From assembly GCA_033064195.1 (NCBI GenBank), contig JARBJD010000113.1, positions 147,233-211,232 on the forward strand: a stretch of DNA of 64,000 bases, in the 5' to 3' direction. Positions 11,318 through 22,309 of the stretch are shown piece by piece (positions within the stretch are counted from its first letter, which is position 1; every line of letters starts with the position of its first letter). The position numbers and the translations under genes were made by a program. Origin of the DNA: Blattamonas nauphoetae (lineage: Eukaryota; Preaxostyla; Oxymonadida). The notes beneath the pieces were generated by a model. That model ran no database searches and was not told the DNA's origin. It was given only the letters and a program-made list of their open reading frames with translations.

Positions 11318-14300
11318 TCAGAGCTTCTTGACAACGAGAGCACAGTTCTCCATCTTCAGTCCTCGTCGCACCACCAGCGGCTGTCTCTCAGTCCACTCGA
11401 TCATCATTCCTGTTCGGGTCGACGAGCCTGATGTCCAGCCAGTCCATCTCATTTCGGTTGACATCAAAACAAGACCAGACCCGATTCCATTCCCCCTCAC
11501 GTGGACAAACGGTGATGCCACTGCTGCCCCCTCAAACGTGCTTCCTTTGACCAAGATCTGTCGTTGCTCCCGTTTTGACGATCCCGACAGTCCAATCTCT
11601 AACTGTGGTTTGCTTCCTTCTGCACAAACACAATCTGAAATCGTCATGTTTGAAATCTCCATGTTCCAGAAAAGCCATCCAGAGACATCGACCAGCGATC
11701 CGGCTGAGGTCTGCAGTTGTGTCCATGTCGAGTCTGACAAAGAGACGCTCGATTCATCAACCAACAGAAACACACTCGAACTGAATCCTGTCCCTTTCAT
11801 CACAAGTTCCCAGGCCTCAACGAACGACCTGCCTGTTCCATGAACGATCCCGAGTGACTCCGATGCGTTCATCGTGCACGCTGCAATCGACAACAAGCTG
11901 TCGGAAAGGAACACCAGATATCCCGACATCCCATCAGACGACGCGAGCTCCGTCAGCCGAAGGTTCGAGATTGCCAGTGCTGCCGAGCTCCTTCCTGCGA
12001 TCACGCCATCTGTCTGTCCAGACCGCTTTGCATTCACTTTCAGCTTCGTCTTCATCGATGTCTCTCCACAAAGCCCAAAATATCCTCCAAACACGTTGAC
12101 GCCCTCTCCGAGTCTTCCTTCAGCCACAACCATAATCTCGTTCTTTGATGTCTTCATCTGCAACAATGCGTCGTCGATTGTCTTGTACGCTGTCGCTGGT
12201 GTGCTTCCACACAATCCCGAAGTGGAGCCCGTTTCTGAATTCGACACATAAATCTGTGTTGAGAGTGTGAAGACGATGTAGTCGATGAGGTCGATGGTGG
12301 ACGAGACTCCTTCCTTCTCCACTTCGGCTGTGAAGAGGGTTGTGTTTGCGAGGGTGAGTGCGTTCTTCTGGACTGGCCATTTGGAGGGGTCGAGGATGGG
12401 CGGGAAGAGGAAGTCTGTGAAGTGAATCCAATTTCCATGTTTGCCTTCTCCGCACGAACAATCCGTGAACTTCGCGTCAACTTCAAAGTCGTGCTGTGTT
12501 TGAGTCGGAGAGAGGGAGACGAAACAGCAACCGCCATGTCCGCCTGACGAGCACGAAGTGAACGACGAGTTCCTGATGACGACACAGTCCACTTGTTCGA
12601 AAGAAAGGACTCCTCCATTCCCTGTCGATGAGCAGGCTATGAAGAAGCACGAAACGAAAGCGACATTGGAAGTGCCATCGATCTCCACTGCTCCTCCATC
12701 TCCTTCCTTCGCGATGCAGGTATGGAATGTGCATTCTGTGAGTGTTCCGTCACTGTTTGTGAAGAAGAGAGCACCAGCTCTTTCCCCGCTCGTGCATTTC
12801 TCATATCTGCAATCTGCGAAGTCAGATGACACTGTTTTGATGTAACCTGCCGCGCCCTGAGTGGGCAAGTTTTGACTGTACCTGTTCAACGTGCTGTCGA
12901 TGATTTGAACATTCGTCATTTTGAAATTATTGGAGGTCACTTTGAGAGCACGTTGAACAGGTACAGTCAAAACTTGCCCACTCAGGGCGCGGCAGGTTAC
13001 ATCAAAACAGTGTCATCTGACTTCGCAGATTGCCGATTTGAGAAATGCACGAGCGGGGATAGAGCTGGTGCTCTCTTCTGCACAACAACAGAAACTGCTG
13101 TCATTCACTTCGAGAACGCTGGAGGGAGTCTGACCATCACAAATACAAACATCACGAACTCAGTTTCTGTTGTTGTGCTCTTGCATTGATCGATGGTACA
13201 TCGCTGGATTTCGCAAGTGGTCAATGCAATGCTCAACGCGGCACCAAACCCGGCGGACTGACAGAACTGGAACGTGCAATCCTCGATTCTCGCACTTGTT
13301 CCCTTTAGACATCCTCCACCGCCCTGGTTTTCCGACGATACACATTCTGTGAATGTGCAGGAGATGAGAGTGAGAGAGACAGCATTTCGTCGCCAGAGGC
13401 CTGCTCCTGGTGAAGTCGATATCATCGAGGTGAACGTGCAAGTGTCGAAAGTCGTCACTGAACCGTCTGTGCATGGATGGTCCTGATCATAAGCCTGTCC
13501 CGTCTCGGTTGTTGTGCAGTGCGAGAAAGACGTGTTTTTGAAGAGGAAGTCCCCACCCGAGTTGATGTCCGACGACACAAGTCCGTACAGCCCGTGTTCG
13601 CTGTGTGCCAAGTCCATGCTTGAAAGGAGCTGTTTGTAGTGTGTTCTGAAGTGGGGTTGCATGTTGGGGGATGCAGTTGGGACGGATGAAATGTTGGTAA
13701 AGCGGCATCCCGACGAAGAAACTGATGTGCAGGAATTGTACGAACTGGCAGTTGGCGCTGGCGAAGAAACAAAAATTCCGTATTGAGGAGTCAATTTCAC
13801 GGAATGTAAACATTGGGAGAGGACAGTGATTGACAGATCAAAGTCTGCGTCCCGATTTGAGTCTTCTTGTCCATCAACCCCAACGAAGGAGTGCAAAACG
13901 CCAGATTGGGTCAATATCCTGACTTGAGTAAAAATGACCGATACTGAAGATGAAAGTCCAGCTGCTTGTGAAGAGAATGACGTGACGAGACTGTTTGTTC
14001 CGAGTGTTTCGATGGTCGTCTGGGCAATGAAAAGAGAAGACGAATGAAGATTGGACAAAATAGTTGATGGCCCTGTCAGTGAAATGAAGAGACTGTGAAG
14101 CTGGAGGGTGGAGTTTATTTGGCAAAACAAGTGTTGATCAGAAGTCGATGTGGCGGTGAGAGCGCTTTTCTCACTGTCGAGACCTGTGATGACAATGTGC
14201 CGATTTTCGAGAGTAAGAGAATGTAATATCTCAATTCTGTCATCAATATGCAAGTTTATGGTTGGGCCAGAATGCGTTTTCATGAGAGACAACACATGTT

Positions 14301-14403
14301 GGGCAGATTGAGAGTGGATATGTTCGAATTGGTCGTCAAAGATACGATGGTCTTTGGTTCTACCGAAGGAAAAGACAATGAGAAGAAGTTGAAAGGTTGT
14401 CAT
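11318..14403 (-). pseudogene. Rearranged beta-helix (Pmp-like) surface protein gene lacking TM and kinase tail
   Basis: The N-terminal part begins at ATG 14403 with a signal peptide (MTTFQLLLIVFSFG) and runs as Ser/Cys/Gly-rich beta-helix rungs to about 13,170. A segment of about 270 bp with the same type of coding sequence in the opposite orientation (plus strand, about 12,945-13,165) then interrupts it. The minus-strand frame resumes at about 12,895 and continues to TGA 11318-11320. The ending (LKMENCALVVKKL) comes where paralogues continue into further rungs, a TM helix and a kinase-like tail, so the 3' end is missing. The neighbouring minus-strand gene starts at 11022. I infer a rearranged, probably non-functional member of the family. 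Confidence 0.6.
12765..13077. repeat. Imperfect inverted repeat, two 131-bp arms with a ~51-bp loop
   Basis: Arms 12,765-12,895 and 12,947-13,077 are reverse complements with a few substitutions. Both encode the same beta-helix stretch (STLNRYSQNLPTQGAAGYIK). The mismatches argue against a simple fold-back amplification artefact, which would be perfect. The repeat marks the breakpoint of a local inversion or inverted duplication inside the beta-helix gene. Confidence 0.8.
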
Positions 14404-15060
14404 CAGTGTGTTAAATCAGATCTCACCCATAACTTCGGATTTCACTAAGAAAACACAGAAACCGTAAATAAGCTTGACTCGATGACTGAAAGATATTGAG
14501 ACTGTGAATGCGACTGGATAATAGTCTCTGGGGATATGAAAATAGATTATCATCTCCTTTTCCACCAATTAATGAAAGTGGTTGTCGAAAAGAATGGAGA
14601 AGCAATGTTGTAAGTCCCTCAAACTGGGACTTCACCCGAAAGATGAAAACTGTCCATGAAAATGATAATGAGGTCTGTCAGAATGACACCTGAACCAATC
14701 CACACCATTCAATTTCACCTGACGAACAGGCGAAGACGAAAAGAGTGGAGATCTGAACAGCGAGAGAGACGGATTGTGACATGTGCGAGTGAGATTGAAG
14801 ACGTGATGTGATGATTTCGGAGAGAAGGACGATTTGAAGGACCATCAAATGTTGTCTTCCCGTCGTGAAATGAGAATGAAGAAAAGGTGCGGAGAGATTG
14901 TGGTGTGTGTGCCGTGCGGATGCGTCTGAGAGAGAAAAAGAAGAGGAGAGAAAACAAAGAGGTCGGAGTTGTGATGCGATCTCTCATTGTGTGCAGGCTC
15001 TCGGGCATCCAATTACGACGTGTGAGGATGACGTGAAGAATCTATGAAGTTACACAGCGT
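14404..15060. other. Intergenic region without a recognisable gene
   Basis: About 660 bp between the 5' end of one minus-strand beta-helix gene and the 3' end of the next. No convincing open frame, RNA gene or repeat was seen. Confidence 0.4.
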
Positions 15061-16948
15061 TCAACCAGTTAGGTTGAGAGCAGTCTGAGGAAGCGTCACG
15101 TGTGGAGTGATGTCTCGCTTTTTGTCAGTCGTGTCCGGTGTCTTCCCCGACGTGTTGAGAGTGTGTTCGATCTGCGTCAGAGTCGGACGACTGTCAGGAT
15201 CAAGCGAGAGGCACTTCTCTATCAGCTCCTTCTTCCATTCCGCAATGTTCGTCATCAGAAGTCCTGATCCCGTCGCCAGCTGGCGTTGTGCGTTCACTGC
15301 ATCGATTTCTCGAAGCGGCACTTGACCAGTCTCCATTTCCCACAAGATCAGGCTAAGACTAAAAACTGCTGCCTTCTCGTGGTTCACATTCTCCTGCCCC
15401 GCAACAACCTCCGGCGACGCCCATCGCACTCCCGACGACTGCCTCGAGTGGCCCGACTCTAAAAAACGGTTCGCTGTTGTGTTTCCTTGTTCGGTCTGCT
15501 CGTCGGACTTGGGTAGTTCTCGGATTTGCAGCAGAACTCCATCTTTCTCGTCCAGCAGGATCCAGTTTGGGGTGAGGCGGAGGAATGTGTCTCTTCTCGT
15601 GTTGTCTGTCAGCGAGTTTTGCAATCCCTTCACAATCAACACAGCCGTCGTCTTCGCATCCAGCTTCTTTCCCTGATGCTTCCCATGCAGACGAGAGTAG
15701 AGTGTGTGTGATTTACGTGTGAAGACAGTGTTGAACTCTCCCTCACACCTCACTGCCTCCACCATCATCCCAACACCCCCATCCTCGTCTTCTTGTTTGT
15801 GCCCTCTTTCCGCCTTCCCTTCTTTCGCTGTGTCGTTTTGATCTGCTTCATCGATGTGTTTCAGCCCTAAACGGCCGTCATTGTCCTCAACGAGGCCAAG
15901 AATGTTGTCTGTCGACACTTTCACATGGCCTGGCCATGTTTGTTCGTCTTCCACTTTCATGTTATCCAAGAATGCCTACATTTCGGCCAGCATCGGCTTC
16001 ATATCCTCCTTCGCTTTCTCCTTCTTGGACTGTCGCACAATCACAATGATGACAACCACAGCCAGCAAGATCAGAAACACTCCTCCCACAATCCCCAAAA
16101 TCCACAGTATGTTTTTCGACGCTTGCGACTTTCTGATCGCTGCGTCTGATTCGCGAATCCATATCCATTCTGAACTCCGCCCAGCTGGGCCGAAGAGCAG
16201 GCGACCACGCCATTCCATTCGCGTGTCCAGTTTAGACAGATCGCGAGTCTGGTCAAGCGTCAGGAGGATAGTGTCTTCTTCCCATTTCAACGTCTTCTTT
16301 TCAGACAGATCCAGTTCCATAATCTTTCCTGTTTCTTTCTCGTTTTGTGTATCCCACTCAAACACTCCCAGACGCAGATCACAAGGGATCAGAACACTTC
16401 CGACAATGGACACGTCAATTGTCTTGTTCTTCACGTGGAACACACTCGAGCTCTTGTTCGTTATCTCTGCCACAAACAGCGGCGAGTCCACATTCGCTCC
16501 AGCTCCACTCAACACACAGCTGTCTGTGCTGATCCACTGCGATCCAAGTTCTTCCACATTCGACATCCCCACACTTGGAATCGTGATTCGTTTACACAAA
16601 CCAGTGCTCATCAACGGATTGAGTGAGACCCTGGGTCCGGTAAAGACGGTCCATGGGTTGGCCGATCAACAAACAGAATAATAAAAGTTTTATCTGTTGA
16701 AAGAAAAATCCCGACCCGAGAGGTTAATCATCGAGCCGGTTCTGCCCAAGTGGGGGCGGTTGATGAGCAAAAGGATGGGATCAACCCATTACTCCAGAAA
16801 AGCCCCAACGGGGATGAAAAACTGGAGACAACGAGAAGTCAGAAGGACTAGTGAAGTGGAAACCACCAAAAGGTTACAATTGTAAAAACGCCGCAGTGCT
16901 AAAGACATACCGATGTCCTCCTTCAACTGCTGTGTGGCAGAGAAAGAG

Positions 16949-17026
16949 GTTGATGAGCACTGGTTTGTGTAAAGGATGTCGCAAGCTCCATCCGACACAT
17001 AACCAGGGCTCATCAACGGATTGAGT
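16949..17026. repeat. Internal complementary region of the DIRS-like element
   Basis: Positions 16,949-16,973 are the reverse complement of the left tip 16,591-16,615 (25/25). Positions 16,974-17,026 are the reverse complement of the right tip 21,537-21,589 (53/53). The two tips are abutted, as in the junction of a circular intermediate. In DIRS-1 this region templates restoration of the ends during replication. Confidence 0.85.
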
Positions 17027-17116
17027 ATTGAAAAGGACTAAAATCAAGTGTATAAGTGATAATGAAAAGATGAGAGAAGAAGATAACTTCTACGACTCTA
17101 CCCACTTGCTCCCCTT

Positions 17117-19078
17117 TTACATTGTCAACGGCCGTGCTTCCTCCAAAGCTGGCACCAGCAGTTGGCGAGCGAGGAGTCTTATCGGACGATTAGGACTGGA
17201 GCGGAGCAGTAGTCGATAGCGACGGTGGCTTCGCCAACCACGTGAAATGACCATTCGGGAAACTCCACTCACGAACAGATGGTGACGAGTACTCGACTCG
17301 CTACCGGAAGCGAGGAGATCCACCGAAGGCTTCGCATATCCCAATGCGGAACGAGTGATGAAACAACTCGACTCACATGTGAGTTCTTCTGAATCAATAT
17401 CGCAATCGTCGTTTCGTTCAGTCTAATCACAACACGTCCAGACCATTCCAGACTCTTCTCGAATCCTGACATCGATGACATGGCAAACTCATTTCGATCT
17501 GAGTCTCGTTGAACGATTTTGTTGAGTTGACAGAAAGTGGAGTCCGAACTATCTCTCCGACAGTCTTATCTTTCTTCGTTGTAAACACTTCCAGGATCAG
17601 TGAGAAAGGAATCAGATTCATTCCTTCCATCGTCAAATCAAATGCTTGTGCTGTCTTTTTCAGCGTGCTCGTCGGTGATGAAGAGAGGCTGGGATGAAGA
17701 ACGTGGCATTCGCATTCACCTCCTTCCCACTCAACACACAATCTTCGTGGGACAGCCAAAGATGAGGATGGTCTGCTTTCCCATCTCCACCATTCAGACT
17801 CCCAATCTTCAAGTGTCCCTTTCCAGAACAGTGAATGCTGTGACGAAGAGAAGGGAATGAAGAGATGTGAGGGCTATTGTCGTGAAACGCACTCGTTTCC
17901 ATTGTCAGGCTGTCTCCCTTCATGTTGATCGCTCCCTGCGAGAGGGATGTGAGGTCTGTCTGTTTGATGGTTGTCTTGCAGTTCACCAAGTTCAGAATGC
18001 CACTCTCTCACAAACACAGAGCAGGAGTTGTTTCCAGGTTAGAAGGAGGAGAGGGTGAGTGTCCAGTTAATGAACATATTTCGATTGTCAAGTGTCCTCC
18101 AACCATTCGAATGAAGATGTGGGAGGGCGAGTCAGACAGAACTACCTCAACATGATGAATCCACAATTAACCTCCAAAACTTCAACCATTCCCTCTCCTT
18201 CCACTTCGGACAACGAACGAGGGAGCACTAACAGTTCCATTGTCATTGTCGATCCAGATTCAATCACATCTCCGTGTTGAGGCAGCATTCTCCCTTGTTC
18301 GAGATGTGTCACGTTGTGAAAGATCGAGAATGACAGCGACAACATCCTCATTCCTTCCACAATCTTCCATCTATCCTCAATCGAGGAGCAAGGTCGCTTT
18401 CGATCCCCACAGAACAACGTCGAAACTGATGACGAGTTAGAAAGTCGAGTCTGATATCGTCGCACCGAAGATGGTCTATTCTTGATCCGTTTCAGTCGCT
18501 TTGATCGTTGTGATTGTGTTTGAGAGTCGTCGGTCATCCAACTTGGAGTTCTGCGGATTGTACTTCGGTTTCTGAGGTGACTGCTGCGATGAAGGAGTGT
18601 GAGGAGTTCAGAGTCACGTTCAGCGATTCTCCAACAAGCAGACCGGTTCCAGTCATCGTCACAGTGCAACCGGTGTCTAGAGAGTCCGAGCTCTCGAACT
18701 TCATATCTGTAAATCTAGGACGGATTAAAATTTTACTGTGATTTCATCCTCCAGATGAGATTCGGTCGATTCTGTCCAGCTTCCATCCAGCGTGTCTTCA
18801 TCTCCAACTGCGAACTCTGCTTGGCAGCGTGTGCAACTCAGAATCTCCGCTCTGCAGTGTGTAATACGCAGAATCTCCGCTTCCAACGACATTGAAGCGG
18901 TTGTGCTTCTATTCGACAAACTCACTTGTCCAGGTCGAGGAGCTGATCCTTCTCTGCGGTAGTCACTCAACTTCACAACTGACCATTCCGCAATGTCAGC
19001 GCGAAGAGGCTCTTTCTTCATTTGTATCTCAGCTCCTTCAAACTTCGACGGAATTGTCTTTCCAGTGTTTTGACCCAA
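17117..19078 (-). pseudogene. Degraded beta-helix/Ig-like receptor fragment inside the DIRS-like element
   Basis: Several minus-strand frame fragments match, in order, the gene at 30,790-36,793. AEFAVGDEDTLDGSWTES (about 18,740-18,830) is the Ig-like repeat region. FCGDRKRPCSSIEDRWKIVE (about 18,360-18,420) is the start of the beta-helix. IHCSGKGHLKIGSLNGGDG and NSTKSFNETQIEMSLP (about 17,470-17,850) are the pre-TM region. Frames shift repeatedly and TGA stops intervene, so this is a pseudogene. The element carries or has absorbed a host-gene fragment in the position where the RT gene of a DIRS element would be expected. Confidence 0.65.
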
Positions 19079-19163
19079 ATCCTTTCAAATCAGCAACTTT
19101 TGAAGATAGATACTTGTTGTTCGTCAACAAACTAGAATTGCCTCTTGCTTTCCGGTATTGGTA

Positions 19164-21486
19164 GGCGTGTCCTCTCATGTTGCCCCGCTGCTGGACGGGA
19201 TGAGAGTTCACAACCAAGATCGCCATGGAATGGATCTGGCGACAAAGGAGGCAATGCTCCGTGAGACAATTCGAGCGATCTTTCTCTGATCGACTCTTGT
19301 TGGACACTTCCAACACACGTCTGAATATTGAGAGGCCGTTGTGCGAATCATTACGCACGTCCCACCCCTCCAATAGTTCAGCGTGTTTTTCTTTTTCTGA
19401 AAAGAGCATGCAGACTGGCGTTCTTCTTGTTGAGATCTTGCTGGACTGTTCAACCGACTGTGTGTCCTCTGCGAAGCTTATAGTACCGAAATGCCGTCAA
19501 ACTAGAGTCGGTGTGCGAATTAGAATTGATGTCCAGCTCCCGCCAATGTTCTTCGAGGTTTGGAGAGATTGTCTTCTCTAACTAATCAAGTTTAATATGA
19601 TGTATTTTTGTCTGTTTCAAGGAAATATGTCACAGTTGACCCTCGAACATGCTGAATTCGCTTGATACGGTGCTTCAATCTTATTGATGACTTCTGCATC
19701 CAAGTCCAGTTGTGACCGACGACTTATTTCGGATAAGGAATTGATCAGTGCAAAATAGTCCGTCATATTGTATTCTTGATCAATAATCACGGGTCATTGT
19801 GGAGCATTGGAGGTCTGATCTTCACAGGCGATAAAATTCCTATTTCAGTTGATTAGACCTTCGGATACGGGCACCGTCAACTTATTGAAGTACTACCGAG
19901 CCTTTGATGCTGAGAGATGTCACAAATGTGATGGAGTTCAACAATTTCTGGATGGATATTTCATCTTTCCATTCCTTCCAAGGAGTATGTTTCTTCGAGA
20001 AAATCTTGCTATTTCTCAACCACCAAATCAGCTGTAATCTTTATCTGTCATCTGCCGTCGGTGTCTAACTTCTTGTCGGACGACATGGGCGCAATGTTGG
20101 TGTTGTTTGATCAAGATGTGTTGTGGCTTGTCATTTTCGTCTAATGCAAGTGCAAATGATACCAGATGATGTGGTGAAGATTTAATTGTTGATTCAAAGA
20201 AGAATGAATGGTTTTTGCGAGCGGTGGGGATATCGGTTCCCAAACGTGAGAGTGGTGTTTGAACAGTCAACTTCACACCATTTGTCAGGCGGTGATAGAA
20301 CATCTTCGGCACCCGTAGCATCCGGAACGTCCGATGAGCCGACATTGACCTTGAAATCGGGATTAATTCATTTTGGGATCGGAACGTTGAATATCAGAGC
20401 AATTGCTCCTAGAGACCATTCTTGACGTTTGTAGCGATCGTCATTGATGGTGGATGGCTGTCAGAAGCCGCTGGATGGGCGTGAGGAATTGTATATACTG
20501 ATACTGATGTCCTGATGTGGTGCGACGTCCAAGAATAGCTGCATGAAGATAACTTGAACCGAACTCGTGTAGATGTCCATCTTCATTTGTAATAATGTGC
20601 GTTGAGAGAAACACAATGTGTTCCGCACACCAGAAGCTGTTGTGGTGATCAGCCTGATGATCATCGACGCGTCCACCCAGCAATAGAAATTGCCTCCGTA
20701 TAATCCACTCGCAAATGTGCCAAAACAAATGGAGACATATCTGGGCTCCATGTGATTGTCCTCCGAGGAACCATAAAGGGCGACGAGCGGCTTAAATTGG
20801 TAGTTGGATCTTGAGTAATCGCCAACTACAATTGATCATCAAGTCTAAAAATGTTTTGGTGTGTTTCCAATATCACCTAAAAGTTGGTTTCTTTGCTTTC
20901 CAATTGTCGTTGTGAATCGTTTTCTTGCATGTCATCGAGGGTATTCATTCCGTGGAATAGTCTCGATTACAATCCCGTTCCATCCACAATTCTCGCGTAA
21001 ATGTGGACACTTGATGCTTCACTTCCGCGATTTGGATATGGTTCGGTTTGTATCCCTTGGGCGAACAGTTGATTCCGTTGTCACTGATGTCCTCCAACAT
21101 TTGACGACTAGTCTCATTGTTCGAACGAAACAATGCATATTGTTTCAGTTTGTTGGCAGTAATCGTTCTGTGTTCAGCTTCTACATCTGTAGATGATGAA
21201 TCCGATATCGACATCAGCGACAAAATTGTTATTAAGTAACCAGCCTTGTATTTGGTGATCTTTTGATTCGAGTTCAGAACTGCATTTCAATCAAGAAACT
21301 GTTCGCGCTGATCTTTCTGGTTCGGGATCGTTCGGACGAGAGAATAATCGGTCAGAAAAATGTGTTTGTGAATGTCTTCCGTTGAACTGATAATCTGTCT
21401 TGAGATTCCAGTTCTGTCATCCATGTCCATATCAGACGAAGATAGTTCGTCGGTTTGCAAGAAAACGGATTCACAAGATGTTAACG
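19164..21486. other. Internal part of the DIRS-like element with no assignable gene
   Basis: Minus-strand frames such as 21,508-21,287 and 21,223-20,945 lie in one register, separated by TGA codons. 20,751-20,461 and 20,345-20,028 are in other registers. None gives a recognisable domain. They may be remnants of a gag-like or other element gene, or chance frames. Confidence 0.35.
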
Positions 21487-22309
21487 TTTGTTTGATCGGC
21501 CAACCCATGGACCGTCTTTACCGGACCCAGGGTCTCACTCAATCCGTTGATGAGCCCTGGTTATGTGTCGGATGGAGCTTGCGACATCCTCCATCAGCTT
21601 CGCATCGGATGTTCCGATTCGCGGAAGGGAAGGTCTGGCTGCCTGCGCTGTTGTGCTCGAAGAGGCAGCTGTGCAGCGTCACATTGCTGTTGGAGATGAA
21701 GAGGCCTCCCTGCCTCTGCTCGTAGAACTGCACATTGTCCATCCGTACTGTCTCACAATCCTCCAGTGCGATCAGCCCCGTCGACCACGAGCAGAGCGAT
21801 TCTGAGTTTGATTCCGCTTTGGGAAGAACTCCATCGAACTGGCACGAACTCATTTTCACTGACTTCGTGTTCGACACAGAGAGGAGCACATCACCAACAC
21901 AGTCGGAGAGAGACACACCTGAGACAATCAGAGTATCGGAAGACGCGACGACGAAAGGGGCGATTGAGAAGTGGGCGTGTGTGAAGGTCAAATTGGAGAG
22001 AGTGAACTCTCCAGCAGCGACGGAGACGACAGTACGAGGCAGATCACCAATCCATTCAAACTTGCATGACAAAACGTTGACATGACCGCAGTTGGACACG
22101 ATCAGAGGAAGATCGGATGTTTCTCCAAGAACGAAGAGGACTGAAGTGACTTCAACTTTGTGCGACGATGAAGTCTTCGTGTTGTCAAGTTGACCTCGTG
22201 CGTTGACTGTGATCCGTTCAATTCCAGTTTGACTCACCAATTCAACGTTGTTCATCCCAAACACAGCAGCATCAGACAAAACTGTCCCAGACACGACAAC
22301 CAGTTTCAG

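Larger units (their letters stand above)
16591..21589 (-). mobile_element. DIRS-like retroelement remnant inserted in a beta-helix gene
   Basis: Exactly 4,999 bp interrupt the host frame, and the flanks (…GATGGA / CGAATC… on the minus strand) rejoin in frame with no target-site duplication. The ends are inverted repeats of about 66 bp (16,607-16,674 and 21,487-21,554) with different extreme tips. An internal 78-bp region at 16,949-17,026 is the exact complement of the two tips placed end to end. Unequal inverted ends, an internal complementary region and no target duplication are the hallmarks of DIRS-type tyrosine-recombinase retrotransposons. I find no reverse transcriptase, RNase H, tyrosine recombinase or methyltransferase motif inside, so I call it a non-autonomous or decayed copy. 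Confidence 0.65.

Noticed and set aside
12765-13077. Amplification (fold-back) artefact
   Set aside because: The arms carry several substitutions, which an artefact from one template would not show; long-read confirmation is still desirable.
19164-21486. Possible picornavirus-like capsid remnant in the DIRS-like element
   Set aside because: Weak pattern only; the frame I first joined contains TGA stops, and no conserved motif holds up.
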